In this document: in pieces, positions 1 to 9,049 of the stretch
How the letters are laid out: each line of letters begins with the position of its first letter
Position numbering within the stretch: position 1 is the stretch's first letter
Made by a program: the position numbers and the translations under genes
Notes under the pieces: model-generated
Seen by the model: the letters and a program-made list of their open reading frames with translations, nothing else
Databases searched by the model: none
Told to the model about the DNA's origin: nothing
Assembly (NCBI RefSeq): GCF_011605345.1
Contig: NZ_JAAOXM010000001.1
Location: forward strand, 1,116,001 to 1,180,000
Direction of reading: 5' to 3'
Source of the DNA: Burkholderia sp. D-99
GTDB taxonomy: Bacteria; Pseudomonadota; Gammaproteobacteria; Burkholderiales; Burkholderiaceae
DNA length: 64,000 bases

Positions 1-96
1 CAGGCCAAGCGCCGCCTGGCGCATTCCGCCGTACGTCGCGATCGCGACCAGGTACTGCAGCGTGCGATCAGAAAGACTCCGTTCGTCCCTATCCAA
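1..96 (-). CDS. LysR-family transcriptional regulator, N-terminal fragment
   Basis: Only the first 32 codons lie in the window; the gene runs off the left edge. The fragment reads as the start of a LysR winged helix-turn-helix domain, with the usual leucine-rich first helix (LQYLVAIATYGGMRQAALGL). No ATG or GTG fits this frame. The TTG at 96 is preceded by GGGAG at normal spacing, so TTG is taken as the start. It is divergent from the YfcC-type permease at 267, and a perfect 15-bp palindrome with a T-N11-A core lies between them. By the usual LysR logic it probably controls the permease and amidohydrolase. The effector-binding domain is not visible, so no ligand can be guessed. Confidence 0.75.
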   Translation of the reverse strand, partial: MDRDERSLSDRTLQYLVAIATYGGMRQAALGL

Positions 97-110
97 GGTG
101 GACTCCCGTG

Positions 111-125
111 TTGCATTCAATGCAA
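111..125. promoter_or_regulatory. LysR-type operator candidate (T-N11-A palindrome)
   Basis: TTGCATTCAATGCAA is a perfect inverted repeat with 7-bp arms and a single central base, and it contains the T-N11-A core typical of LysR binding sites. It sits just upstream of the LysR start at 96 and about 140 bp before the divergent permease. This fits an autoregulatory and activating site; binding is inferred. Confidence 0.55.
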
Positions 126-266
126 CATTTTCGCAGTGTCCGACGCAACTTTCCAGACCGGTTTTCACCGATACTCCGCCCCGGAGCCGAACAGCGCATG
201 CACCCTGTCCGCGCCGGACCGAATACAGAGTGGCTTACCACTCGAGGACATCCACGGAGGAGCAAC

Positions 267-1703
267 ATGAACGACGTCAGCCGGCCGATCGACCGCGCGG
301 AACAACCGCGCCAGCCCGCCCGAGCACGCGGCGGCAAGGAGCCGGTCAACCCCTATGTGCTGCTGTTCGTCATGTTGATGGCGGCCGCCCTCGCGACCTG
401 GCTCGTGCCGTCCGGCGAGTTTTCGCGAACGCTCAGCAACGGCATCCGCTTTGTCGTGCCGGGCAGCCTGAAGCCGGTTGCGCAGCACGGCGTGACGCCG
501 GGCGCGATGTTCGTCGCGCTGGCCAACGGGATGACCACGTCCGCTCCGATCATCTTCCTGATCCTGTTCACCGGCGGCGCACTGGCCGTGCTCGAAGCGA
601 CGGGCGCGGTGCGCAGCGCGCTCGCGCGAGTCGAACGGGGAGATCGCGCACGCGCGCACATCACCGTCGTCGTCATTTGCATCACCTTCTCGCTGCTCGG
701 CACACTGGGCATCGTGACGAATTCGGTCGTGGCGTTCGTCCCGCTCGGGTTGCTGCTCGCGGAATCGATGCGGCTGCCGAAGGAAATCGGCGCCGGCGTG
801 GTGTATCTGGGCACGTATGCCGGCTTCAACACGGGCATCCTCAATCCGGTGACGACCGGACTGTCGCAGCGCCTGGCCGGCCTGCCGATGTTTTCCGGCA
901 TGACGTTCCGGGTGTGCATCTATGCAGCGTTCGTCATCGCCACCATCGCCTTTCTCGTCTGGCGAATCCGCACCTGCCGAACGACCGACGCCGCGGTTTC
1001 CGGCCCGATGCCCTCGGCGGCCCGCCCGCCGGCGCCGTCGTCCGCGCGACGGCTCGACACTCGGCAACTGGCGGTCGTCGGCATCGTGCTCGTCTGCCTG
1101 ATGGTGTTCGTCTACGGTTCGTCGACGCGCAACTGGGCCGAGACCGAGATGATCGCGATGTTCCTCGTCATGGCGATCGCCGCCGGGATCGTGAGCGGCA
1201 TGCGCGCGGGCGCGATCGCGGACACCTTCCTGCACGGCTGCGGCGGCCTCGTCAAGGGCGCGCTCGTGGTGGGCATGGCGCGGGCCATCTCGATCGTGCT
1301 CGCCGACGGCAGGATCATGGACCCGATCGTCAACACGCTCGCCGGCATGCTCGCACCGCTCGATTCCACGATGGCGGCGATCTGCATGTTCGTGAGCGCC
1401 GCGCTGATCCATGTCGGCATCTCGTCCGGGTCCGGCGAATCCGCGGTGCTCGTGCCGATCTTCGCCCCGCTCGGCGACACGCTGCACCTGACCCGGCAGG
1501 TCACGGTGCAGGCCGTGCTGCTCGGCGAAGGCTTCATCAACTGCTTCAACCCGACTTCCGGTGTCCTGATGGCTGTCCTCGCAACGTCGGGCATCCCCTA
1601 TTTCAAGTGGGTCCGCTTCGTCATGCCGCTGCTGCTTGCGTGGTTCGTCATCTGCGTCGTCGCGATTGCGACAGGCGTCGCCATGCACTGGGGCCCCTTC
1701 TAG
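267..1703 (+). CDS. YfcC-family membrane transporter
   Basis: This is a 478-aa polytopic inner-membrane protein. It shows features of the YfcC/DcuC-like ion transporter superfamily: two similar halves, each with an NP(V/T)T-type re-entrant motif. The first reads NTGILNPVTTGLSQRLAGLP near residues 195-215, the second has CFNPTSGVLM near residue 430. The start at 267 is preceded by GGAGG at good spacing; an upstream in-frame extension lacks a ribosome site. An M20 peptidase starts 25 bp downstream, so the pair probably imports and hydrolyses an N-acylated amino acid or dipeptide, comparable in logic to AbgT with AbgAB. The true substrate is unknown. Control by the divergent LysR is likely. Confidence 0.8.
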   Translation: MNDVSRPIDRAEQPRQPARARGGKEPVNPYVLLFVMLMAAALATWLVPSGEFSRTLSNGIRFVVPGSLKPVAQHGVTPGAMFVALANGMTTSAPIIFLILFTGGALAVLEATGAVRSALARVERGDRARAHITVVVICITFSLLGTLGIVTNSVVAFVPLGLLLAESMRLPKEIGAGVVYLGTYAGFNTGILNPVTTGLSQRLAGLPMFSGMTFRVCIYAAFVIATIAFLVWRIRTCRTTDAAVSGPMPSAARPPAPSSARRLDTRQLAVVGIVLVCLMVFVYGSSTRNWAETEMIAMFLVMAIAAGIVSGMRAGAIADTFLHGCGGLVKGALVVGMARAISIVLADGRIMDPIVNTLAGMLAPLDSTMAAICMFVSAALIHVGISSGSGESAVLVPIFAPLGDTLHLTRQVTVQAVLLGEGFINCFNPTSGVLMAVLATSGIPYFKWVRFVMPLLLAWFVICVVAIATGVAMHWGPF

Positions 1704-1728
1704 TCAGCCGCTTCTTCCTGGATCGTCC

Positions 1729-2919
1729 ATGCTCTTACCCGACCTGAGTTCCGTCTCCGACCTGCAGCCGCTTGCCGACGACATGCGCAAGCTCCGCTAC
1801 ACGCTGCATTGCTGCCCCGAACTGGCGTTCGAGGAAGTGCAGACCGCCGAGATCGTCGCCACGCGCCTGAAGGAATATGGCTACACGGTCGCGACGGGCA
1901 TCGCCGGCACCGGCGTGGTGGGCACGCTGCGACGCGGTTCAGGCGAACGCCGCATCGGGATTCGCGCCGACATGGACGCACTGCCGATCGACGAACGCAA
2001 TACCTTCGGCCACAAGAGCGTCCACCCGGGCCGCATGCATGCGTGCGGCCATGACGGCCATACCGCGATGCTGCTCGGCGCGGCCCGGCACCTCGCACAA
2101 CACGGGCAATTCGACGGCACCGTGCATCTGATCTTCCAGCCGGCCGAGGAACGCGGCTTCGACAGCGGCGCCAAGCGCATGGTCGAGCAAGGGCTGTTCA
2201 CGCGCTTTCCGTGCGACGCGGTGTTCGCGATGCACAACCATCCGGGTGCGCCGGCCGGCACGTTCATGTTCCGCAAGGGACATTTCATGGCGGCGGGCGA
2301 CCGCGTGTTCGTGAAGATCGTCGGCAAGGGCGGGCATGCCGCGCGCCCGCACCTGGCCAACGACCCGATCGTCGCGGCAGGCAGCATCGTGATGGCGCTG
2401 CAGACCATCGTGTCGCGCAACGTCGATCCGACGCAGTCGGCCGTCGTGACGATCGGCAAGATTGCCGGCGGATCGGCCCCGAACGTGATCCCCGGCGAAG
2501 TCGAATTGAGCCTCAGCGTCCGCTCGTTCGACATGGACGTCCGCCGGATGCTGAAGGAACGAATCACCGCGCTCGTGCACGCGCAGGCCGAAAGCTACGG
2601 CCTGCGCGCCGTCGTCGACTATGTGGAAGGCTATCCGGTGGTGACGAACACCGACGCCGAAACCGCGCTCGCGATCGAAGTCGCGAAAGAGCTGGTGGGC
2701 GACGCACGCGTGACGGAACAGATGGCGCCGTTGATGGGCAGCGAGGACTTTGCCTACATGCTGCAGGCCTGCCCCGGCGCATTCCTGCGGATCGGCAACG
2801 GCCCGACCGACGGCGGGAACACGCTGCATAGCGCGACCTACGACTTCAATGACGAGAACCTGGTCGTCGGCTCCGCGTTCTGGGCCAGGCTGGTGGAGCG
2901 TTACCTGCCCGTCGCGTGA
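1729..2919 (+). CDS. M20D-family amidohydrolase / aminoacylase (HipO-like)
   Basis: This 396-aa cytoplasmic metallohydrolase belongs to the hippurate hydrolase, aminoacylase and IAA-amino-acid hydrolase group. Visible motifs include LHCCPELAFEE near residue 26, RADMDALPI near 79-87, the metal-binding MHACGHDGHTAM around 103-114 (Cys106, His108), and FQPAEE near 140. The GSEDF motif near the C terminus supplies the last metal-ligand region. Length is normal for the family. The ATG at 1729 matches the family N terminus; a longer frame upstream overlaps the permease gene and is rejected. It is probably co-transcribed with the permease and hydrolyses the imported amide-linked substrate, whose identity cannot be read from sequence. 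Confidence 0.88.
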   Translation: MLLPDLSSVSDLQPLADDMRKLRYTLHCCPELAFEEVQTAEIVATRLKEYGYTVATGIAGTGVVGTLRRGSGERRIGIRADMDALPIDERNTFGHKSVHPGRMHACGHDGHTAMLLGAARHLAQHGQFDGTVHLIFQPAEERGFDSGAKRMVEQGLFTRFPCDAVFAMHNHPGAPAGTFMFRKGHFMAAGDRVFVKIVGKGGHAARPHLANDPIVAAGSIVMALQTIVSRNVDPTQSAVVTIGKIAGGSAPNVIPGEVELSLSVRSFDMDVRRMLKERITALVHAQAESYGLRAVVDYVEGYPVVTNTDAETALAIEVAKELVGDARVTEQMAPLMGSEDFAYMLQACPGAFLRIGNGPTDGGNTLHSATYDFNDENLVVGSAFWARLVERYLPVA

Positions 2920-3043
2920 GCGATCGATGGCTGCCGTGCTGCATCGCCCGCGCGGCGGCCCTTCGTCACCGCGCCGTTTGCACGGCCAACCCGATCGGGC
3001 GTAGGCTTCGTCGAATCTGCCCGGAAACCACGGAACACCGATC

Positions 3044-4276
3044 ATGCCCGGCACGCCAATCAAGTCGTTTGTCATGCTGGCCTTCTGCGCCGCCGTCGGC
3101 ACGTGGGCACTTGCCGCCGAACCGCTCCCTGTCGGGCGGGACGCCGGCGTTCCGGCCTTCTATGCATGGACCGACGCAGCTCCTGCAACGCCCGGACAAT
3201 TGCTGCGCACCGAGCCGCTGACGCCTGAGCAGAGCCTCGACGAAGCCGGCAAGAACATCCGGATTCTCTACACGTCGACCGACGGCGTCGACGGCCGTAC
3301 GCCGATCGTCGTGTCCGGCGCGCTGTTTCTGCCGAAAGGAACGCCGCCGCGAGGCGGCTGGCCGATGATGGCGTGGGCACACGGCACCGTCGGCAGCGCC
3401 AGCGTGTGTGCGCCGTCACTGGCGCGCCGCAGCGAACGCGACACGCGCTATCTGAATGACTGGCTCGCCCACGGCTACGCGATCGTCGCAACCGACTATC
3501 AGGGCCTCGGTGCGCCCGGCGTGCATCCGTACGGACTGACACGCCCGCTCGCGTACAGCGTTCTCGACAGCATCCGCGCGGTGCAGCACGGCGAGTTCGA
3601 CCTGACGTCCCGCGCCGTCGTGTTCGGGCAATCGCAAGGCGCACGCGCCGCGTTTGCAACGGCCGTCTATGCGAAGTCGTATGCGCCCGAACTGGCGATC
3701 GCCGGCGTGGTGGCAACCGGCACACCCTATGCGGCCGTTCACAACCACGCGGCCGATGCCGAGCGGGCACACGCGCACCAGTCGGTCGTCCCGACCTTCG
3801 CGTACGACATGCTGCGCATCAGTACCGCGGCGCTGCTCGATCCCGCGTTCGTTCCCGCCGATTACCTGCACGACAATGCGATGCCGGCGTTCGAACTGAG
3901 CCGGCGCGCATGCCTGCATGCACTCGAACACAGGATCGTCGCGGACAGGCTCACGTACGACAGCAGCTTCAAACGCTCGCCGAAACCGGCATTCGAGGCG
4001 ATCCAGCGTGAAGCCGCCTATCCGGCGCTGACGTCGGACATTCCGATCTTCATCGGTACGGGCGGCAAGGATCGTGACGTGTTCGTGCCGGACCAGATCG
4101 CACTCGCCACCGATGCCTGTCGGGCCGGCGACCGGATCGAGTGGCATTTTTATCCGGCACTCGACCACTCAGGAACCGTCAACGGCTCGCTTCCCGATTC
4201 CACTCGATTCGTCGCGCGAGCGTTTGCGGGCGAACGGCTAGAGGGAAATTGCGCGTCGCTGCCGGCGAAACCTTGA
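3044..4276 (+). CDS. Secreted lipase-family alpha/beta hydrolase
   Basis: The 410-aa protein starts with a clear signal peptide (hydrophobic residues 8-24, cleavage probably after ALAA at about 25), so it is exported. It resembles the secretory lipase family. The nucleophile elbow is GQSQG at 195-199 (Ser197). A likely acid residue lies in GGKDRDVF near 345, and the histidine in LDHSGTVNGS near the C terminus. The oxyanion region is WAHGTVGS near 111. It follows the amidohydrolase after 124 bp on the same strand and may share its transcript or have its own promoter. It ends in a perfect hairpin shared with the convergent next gene. Substrate is unknown; esters or short-chain lipids are plausible. 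Confidence 0.8.
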   Translation: MPGTPIKSFVMLAFCAAVGTWALAAEPLPVGRDAGVPAFYAWTDAAPATPGQLLRTEPLTPEQSLDEAGKNIRILYTSTDGVDGRTPIVVSGALFLPKGTPPRGGWPMMAWAHGTVGSASVCAPSLARRSERDTRYLNDWLAHGYAIVATDYQGLGAPGVHPYGLTRPLAYSVLDSIRAVQHGEFDLTSRAVVFGQSQGARAAFATAVYAKSYAPELAIAGVVATGTPYAAVHNHAADAERAHAHQSVVPTFAYDMLRISTAALLDPAFVPADYLHDNAMPAFELSRRACLHALEHRIVADRLTYDSSFKRSPKPAFEAIQREAAYPALTSDIPIFIGTGGKDRDVFVPDQIALATDACRAGDRIEWHFYPALDHSGTVNGSLPDSTRFVARAFAGERLEGNCASLPAKP

Positions 4277-4360
4277 CAGGTGTTGAAGCGCATGCGCCGA
4301 CGCGTTTCGCGAACGGCTAGTCGCACGCCCGGCCCACCTTCGATGACACAAGCGCGACGC

Positions 4361-4382
4361 GCGTCCGTCATGCGACGGACGC
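4361..4382. terminator. Hairpin between convergent genes
   Basis: GCGTCCGTC and GACGGACGC form a perfect 9-bp stem with a 4-base loop between the lipase and the convergent gene ending at 4395. There is no long T-run, so termination is plausible but not certain. Confidence 0.45.
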
Positions 4383-4394
4383 CCGCCGCCGACG

Positions 4395-5156
4395 TTACTT
4401 CGGCGTCGCAGACGGGCTTTCGTTCGTCGTCCTGACGTTGCTCGACTGCCTGACCAGTTGCTCGGTCATCGCAGCGGCCACCGGATTCGCGCCCGACGAC
4501 GAACTGCCCTGCCGAGTCGAACCGGAACCCGCCGACATCGACGACATCGGCGGCGGCGGTAACGACGGGTCGAGCTTCGCCGATTCCCTGACGAGCGCGG
4601 CCGTTTCCGGCGTTTCGGATTTCGTTGCCGCAGGCGCCGCGGCCGCGTGGCGTTCGAGGCCATCGCGCTTGCGCGGCGCGCGTTGCGTGACCTGCGCGGA
4701 TTCGGCCGGCTGGGCAGGTTTCGCAGCCGGCGCGGCGGCCGGTGGGGTCGAATCCTGCGCATCGACGGTCACGACGGTGACCTTCGGCGGCGGTGCGCTC
4801 GGCTGTGCTTTCTCGCTGACGACCGGAACGGCGGGGACGGATGCGGGTGCGGGTGCGGCGCTGACGCGCGCGGGTGCGGGAACGGGTGTGGGTGCCGCCG
4901 GGGCGGGTGGAGGCGGCGAAACGGCTGCCTGCTTCGATGCCATACCGGCCTGGGCTGCCGGGGCCGGCGGCGCGATGGCGCCCTGCACCGCGTGATCGTT
5001 GTTCGCGGGTGCCACGGCCGCCGGGGCGGCCGAATCGCCGATGCCCGAGTCTTCAATCGCACGGTGGTCCGCGCGCAGGAGCATCACGTAGGCAGTGCCG
5101 GCCGCGGCTACCAGGAGCCCACCGGCGATCATCAAGGTCTTGCGGGTACTCGTCAT
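4395..5156 (-). CDS. Membrane-anchored Ala/Pro-rich protein of unknown function
   Basis: The 253-aa product has one N-terminal hydrophobic segment (residues about 8-26) followed by a long low-complexity region rich in Ala, Pro, Ser, Thr and Val. This suggests a periplasm-facing, disordered linker-like protein held by a single membrane anchor. No catalytic motif is visible. Composition resembles the proline-rich spans of TonB- or SPOR-type envelope proteins, but no folded C-terminal domain follows, so I assign no function. The ATG at 5156 directly precedes the typical short basic stretch and membrane segment. It stands alone between convergent and co-directional neighbours. Confidence 0.65.
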   Translation of the reverse strand: MTSTRKTLMIAGGLLVAAAGTAYVMLLRADHRAIEDSGIGDSAAPAAVAPANNDHAVQGAIAPPAPAAQAGMASKQAAVSPPPPAPAAPTPVPAPARVSAAPAPASVPAVPVVSEKAQPSAPPPKVTVVTVDAQDSTPPAAAPAAKPAQPAESAQVTQRAPRKRDGLERHAAAAPAATKSETPETAALVRESAKLDPSLPPPPMSSMSAGSGSTRQGSSSSGANPVAAAMTEQLVRQSSNVRTTNESPSATPK

Positions 5157-5316
5157 GCTTGTTCACCGATCATGTCGACGTGAACAAGCCATCATACGCG
5201 GCCATCGGCCATCGATCCCGCATGAATACATTTGGTTGCATTGTGCCGGGAGCCGGTCGGCGTGACGTTCGTCAGACGTATTGCCGCCCTGCTCCGGCAC
5301 GACCGAAGCGCCGCCT

Positions 5317-5871
5317 TTACTCCGGAAACGGCAATTCCGTCTGCCCGTCCGCACGCATGCCGAACGTGTTCAGCGTCATCGCGACGAGCGCGTAGTAGCC
5401 GAGCAACGCAACGAGATTCACGACCGTTTCGTGGCCGAAGCGCGCTTGCGCCCGTGCGAACGTCGCGTCGCTCACGCGCCGCGTGTCGTACAGCTCGCTC
5501 GCGAACGCATGGATCAGCGCATCGTCGTCCGATTCGAATGCGGGCGCGACGCCGCGCCGGATCGCATCGGCCGTCGCGGCCGGTACGCCCGCATCGAGCG
5601 CGATCGGATGGTGGATGTGCCACTCGGCCTGCGAGCGCCAGCGCGCAGCCGTCACGAGAATCGCAAGTTCCGACAGGCGCAGCGGCAGGCCCGTGCGATA
5701 GCGGCAGAACGCACCGAGCTTCTGCGCGTGCTGGGCCAGCTCGGGGCTCGCGATCCAGCCGAGAAACGGCCCGTTCAGGTTGCCGCGCGGGCCGCTGAGG
5801 ATGTCGGTCAGCACGGCCTTCTGTGCGTCGGTGGCCGACGCGGGATCGAACGGTGGCAGTCTGTCTGTCAT
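5317..5871 (-). CDS. Carboxymuconolactone decarboxylase-family protein
   Basis: This 184-aa protein fits the CMD family, small helical proteins that include decarboxylases and AhpD-like redox proteins. The conserved EWHIHHPIA helix near residues 80-90 matches the family E-W-x-x-H signature. The AhpD CxxC pair is absent, so a peroxidase partner role is unlikely. The ATG at 5871 begins the recognisable domain; upstream sequence in frame is not family-like. It is the last gene of a minus-strand run that begins with glnH, and lies 29 bp after the aminotransferase, which suggests a role in metabolising the imported compound. Its exact reaction is unknown. Confidence 0.75.
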   Translation of the reverse strand: MTDRLPPFDPASATDAQKAVLTDILSGPRGNLNGPFLGWIASPELAQHAQKLGAFCRYRTGLPLRLSELAILVTAARWRSQAEWHIHHPIALDAGVPAATADAIRRGVAPAFESDDDALIHAFASELYDTRRVSDATFARAQARFGHETVVNLVALLGYYALVAMTLNTFGMRADGQTELPFPE

Positions 5872-5900
5872 GGTTGTGTCCCGATGATATGCGGATGCGC

Positions 5901-7235
5901 TCACGCGCGGGCCGACGCGAGCGCTGCGTCGATGGCACCCGACAGCCGCTCGACGATCGTGTCGATCTGCTGCGCGGTGCAAATGAAAGGCGGCGCGACG
6001 AGGATGTGATCGCCGTGCACGCCGTCGATCGTCCCGCCCATCGGATACACCATCAACCCGCGCTGCATCGCTTCGCGCTTGACCGCCGCGTGCAGCTTCA
6101 GCGCGGGATCGAACGTCGCCTTGCTGTCGCGATCGCGCACGAGCTCGACGCCGACGAACAGCCCGCGGCCGCGCACGTCACCGATATGCGGATGCGCGCC
6201 GTAATGCTCGCGCAACGACGCGCGCAGTTGCTCGCCGCGCGCCTTCACGTTGTCGAGCAGCTTCTCTTCGGCGATCACGCGCTGCACTTCGAGCGCGGCC
6301 GCGCATGCGGTCGCATGGCCGAGGTACGTGTGGCCGTGCTGGAAGAAACCCGAGCCGTCGACGATCGTCCGGTAGATGCGGTCGCTCACCAGCGTCGCGC
6401 CGATCGGCTGGTAGCCCGCGCCGAGCCCTTTCGCGATCGTCAGCAGGTCGGGCGCGACGCCGTCTTCATCGCACGCGTACAGGTAGCCCGTGCGGCCCAT
6501 CCCCGACATGATCTCGTCGAGGATCAGCAGCACACCGTACTTGTCGCACACCGCGCGAATTTTCTGCAGGTACGTGCGCACCGGCGGCACCGCGCCGGCC
6601 GTTGCGCCCACCACCGTTTCCGCGACGAACGCCGCGACGTTGTCCGCGCCGAGCTCGACGATCTTCTGCTCGAGCTCGTCCGCAAGGCGCTGCGCATACG
6701 CTTCGTCGGTTTCGCCGGCCTGCTGGTCGCGGTAGGCGAAGCACGGGCTCACGTGGTGCGCCTCGATCAGCAGCGGCAGGAACGGCTCGCGCCGCCACGC
6801 ATTCCCGCCGATCGCGAGCGCGCCGAGCGTGTTGCCGTGATAGCTCTGGCGTCGCGCGATGAAATGGCGACGCTGCGGCTCGCCCTTCTCGACGAAATAC
6901 TGGCGCGCGAGCTTCAGCGCGGCCTCGACCGCCTCGGAGCCGCCCGACACGAAATACACGTGCTCCAGGCCGGCCGGCGCGGCTTCGACGAGCCGGTCGG
7001 CCAGCTCCTCGGCCACGTCGGTCGTGAAGAACGACGTATGCGCGTAGGCCAGTTGCTGCGCCTGCCGCTTGATCGCGTCGATCACGCGCTGGTTGCTGTG
7101 GCCGAGACACGAAACAGCCGCGCCGCCGCACGCGTCGATGTAGCGTTTGCCGGTCGAGTCGATGATCTCGATGCCGTCGCCTGCGACAGCAACGGGCAAG
7201 GTGGCGCGCGGAGCGCGATGGAAAACGGTCGTCAT
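5901..7235 (-). CDS. Class III PLP-dependent aminotransferase
   Basis: The 444-aa protein is a class III (omega-amino acid type) aminotransferase. It has the fold-type I elements: SGGSEAVEAALKLARQY near residues 95-110, the PLP-binding Asp in LLILDEIMSGMGRTG near 235-250, and the Schiff-base lysine in LTIAKGLGAGYQP near 270. The start at 7235 has GAGG six bases upstream; the alternative at 7247 has no ribosome site. It lies 15 bp after the C45-family gene and upstream of the CMD-family gene in the glnHPQ-containing operon. It may remove an amino group from an amine released by that acyltransferase/amidase. Substrate class (omega-amino acid, beta-alanine or diamine) cannot be settled by eye. 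Confidence 0.88.
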   Translation of the reverse strand: MTTVFHRAPRATLPVAVAGDGIEIIDSTGKRYIDACGGAAVSCLGHSNQRVIDAIKRQAQQLAYAHTSFFTTDVAEELADRLVEAAPAGLEHVYFVSGGSEAVEAALKLARQYFVEKGEPQRRHFIARRQSYHGNTLGALAIGGNAWRREPFLPLLIEAHHVSPCFAYRDQQAGETDEAYAQRLADELEQKIVELGADNVAAFVAETVVGATAGAVPPVRTYLQKIRAVCDKYGVLLILDEIMSGMGRTGYLYACDEDGVAPDLLTIAKGLGAGYQPIGATLVSDRIYRTIVDGSGFFQHGHTYLGHATACAAALEVQRVIAEEKLLDNVKARGEQLRASLREHYGAHPHIGDVRGRGLFVGVELVRDRDSKATFDPALKLHAAVKREAMQRGLMVYPMGGTIDGVHGDHILVAPPFICTAQQIDTIVERLSGAIDAALASARA

Positions 7236-7250
7236 GCGTTGCCTCATGGA

Positions 7251-8300
7251 TCAGGACGCGTCGTGCGCGCATCCGGACGGCACGATGCGCGTCGCGAAGC
7301 GCTGCGTGCCTTGTTGGTGAATGGTGACATCGATCGATGCCGCGCCGATCGCGAACACGGCCGTGGCCAGCGTGTTCTCGTCGTCGGGATCGGCCGGATC
7401 GTCGCGGTAGATCGGCAGCTCTTCCGGCGCGCGATCGCCGAGCACGCGCAGCAGCGCGGCTTCGTCGATCGCGTCGATGGCGGGCGTCAGCGCGTCGACG
7501 CGGCGCTGGCGGTCGGCCGACGATTGCGTGACGATCTGCGCTTCTGCTTCACAGCCCGGATGCACGAGATGATTCGCGTGCCCGCCAAGCCTCGCCACGT
7601 CGACGACCGAGCAGCGCGCGGCACTCGCCTCGATGCTCAGCAGCCGCGTGTCGCCGGTCGCGCCGAGCGTATGGTGAAAGCCGCTCGCGCGCGCATTCAC
7701 GCGCAGCACGTCGGCGGCCGCGTCGAGCGACGCCGCATCGAGCACGGCGCGCGCGAGGATCATGCGCGGCACGCCCGGCGCGGGTGTCCTGATCCGCAGG
7801 TTGTTGATCGCCTGCACGATGCCCGCACGGTTCGCCGCAAAGGTATGCCCCGGCAGCGAACCGGGGTAGTAAAAACTGATGAAGCCGGGCTTGCCCGCCG
7901 GCTGCACGTCGACGAGCAGGCAGCGCTCGCGCAGGAACGGATCGCCGTCCTCGTTGTGCGCGATCCAGCGCGTGCCGGCCGCGTCGCGCGCGGCGAGCGT
8001 CGTGCAGCCATCCGGCGCGTTGTGGATCAGCTCGCCACGGCAGTTCCACAGAAAGATGTCCTCCGCCGGCCAGCCGACGCCCGCCGCGATCCCGTCCAGT
8101 TCCGCGACGAGATCCGGATACGCGGCCAGCGCGGCCTGCCGCAGCTCGGCGACGAACGGATGGCCGCGCCAGCGGCGCACGGCCTGCCACGCGCTGCTCT
8201 GCTGCATGTACGCATCGAACACGGGACGGGCGAGCTCGCCGAGGCGCACGCCGATGTCGAACGGCGCGCCGGCGATGACGGGGGAAAGGGAAAGCGGCAT
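7251..8300 (-). CDS. C45-family acyltransferase/amidase (6-APA acyltransferase-like)
   Basis: This 349-aa protein resembles the N-terminal-nucleophile family C45, typified by acyl-CoA:6-aminopenicillanic acid acyltransferase. The key stretch is NAPDGCTTLAARDAAG near residues 93-108, whose Cys98 is the expected nucleophile after autocatalytic cleavage of the Gly-Cys bond. WIAHNEDGDP follows, as in the family. In bacteria such proteins often hydrolyse or exchange acyl-amide bonds. Position between glnQ and an aminotransferase in one operon suggests it acts on an imported acylated amino compound. No signal peptide is visible, so it should be cytoplasmic. The ribosome site upstream of 8300 is weak, leaving the start slightly uncertain. 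Confidence 0.75.
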   Translation of the reverse strand: MPLSLSPVIAGAPFDIGVRLGELARPVFDAYMQQSSAWQAVRRWRGHPFVAELRQAALAAYPDLVAELDGIAAGVGWPAEDIFLWNCRGELIHNAPDGCTTLAARDAAGTRWIAHNEDGDPFLRERCLLVDVQPAGKPGFISFYYPGSLPGHTFAANRAGIVQAINNLRIRTPAPGVPRMILARAVLDAASLDAAADVLRVNARASGFHHTLGATGDTRLLSIEASAARCSVVDVARLGGHANHLVHPGCEAEAQIVTQSSADRQRRVDALTPAIDAIDEAALLRVLGDRAPEELPIYRDDPADPDDENTLATAVFAIGAASIDVTIHQQGTQRFATRIVPSGCAHDAS

Positions 8301-8320
8301 GTCGGATGGTTCGGTTTCGT

Positions 8321-9049
8321 TCAGGACACGTGTTTCAGGAATTCCTTCAGGCGCGGGGTCGGCGGCCGGTCGATCAGGTCGACCGGATGGCCGTCCTCGG
8401 CAATCCCGCCCTGATCCATGAACAGAAGCCGCGTGCCGACCCGTTTCGCAAAGCCGATCTCGTGCGTGACGACGATCATCGTCATCCCTTCGGTAGCAAG
8501 ATCCTGCATCACTTTCAGCACTTCGTGGCGCAATTCCGGATCGAGCGCCGAGGTAGGCTCGTCGAACAGCATCAGCCGCGGCCGGATCGCAAGCGCCCGC
8601 GCGATCGCGACGCGCTGCTGCTGGCCACCCGACAGCTCGGACGGGTAATGATTCGCGCGCGATTCGAGGCCGACCTTGTCGAGCAGCGCCATCGCCAGGT
8701 CGCGTGCTTCGGCGCGCGAGGCGCCGCGCACCTGGGTCGGCCCGAACATCACGTTCTCGAGCGCGGTCATTTGCGGGAACAGGTTGAACTGCTGGAACAC
8801 CATGCCGGCTTCGAGCCGGATGTTGCGGATCGTCGTCGCGTTGCCGCGCACGCTCTGCCCGTCGACGAGCAGCTCGCCACCGGTGATTTTCTCGAGCGCG
8901 TTGATACAGCGCAGCATCGTCGACTTGCCCGAACCCGACGGGCCGATCACGACAACCACCTCGCCCGCGTCGATCTTCAGGTCGATGTGCTTCAGCACCG
9001 GCACGTGGCCGAAGCTCTTCGACACGTTCTGGAATTCGATCATGCTCAT
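8321..9049 (-). CDS. glnQ: Polar amino acid ABC transporter ATPase (GlnQ-like)
   Basis: The 242-aa ATPase carries Walker [10 protein letters not shown] near residue 36, the Q-loop in [14 protein letters not shown], signature LSGGQQQR, Walker [15 protein letters not shown] and switch histidine VVTHE. These are standard for the GlnQ/HisP group of polar amino acid importers. The ATG at 9049 overlaps the permease stop by four bases (ATGA), fixing the start and indicating translational coupling. Together with GlnP and a GlnH-like binding protein it forms a complete importer. Downstream enzymes suggest the cargo may not be plain glutamine. Confidence 0.93.
   Translation of the reverse strand: MSMIEFQNVSKSFGHVPVLKHIDLKIDAGEVVVVIGPSGSGKSTMLRCINALEKITGGELLVDGQSVRGNATTIRNIRLEAGMVFQQFNLFPQMTALENVMFGPTQVRGASRAEARDLAMALLDKVGLESRANHYPSELSGGQQQRVAIARALAIRPRLMLFDEPTSALDPELRHEVLKVMQDLATEGMTMIVVTHEIGFAKRVGTRLLFMDQGGIAEDGHPVDLIDRPPTPRLKEFLKHVS

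Noticed and set aside
5823-8414. Long plus-strand open frame opposite the aminotransferase and C45 gene
   Set aside because: Arg-rich, domain-free product; the opposite strand encodes recognisable enzymes with ribosome sites.
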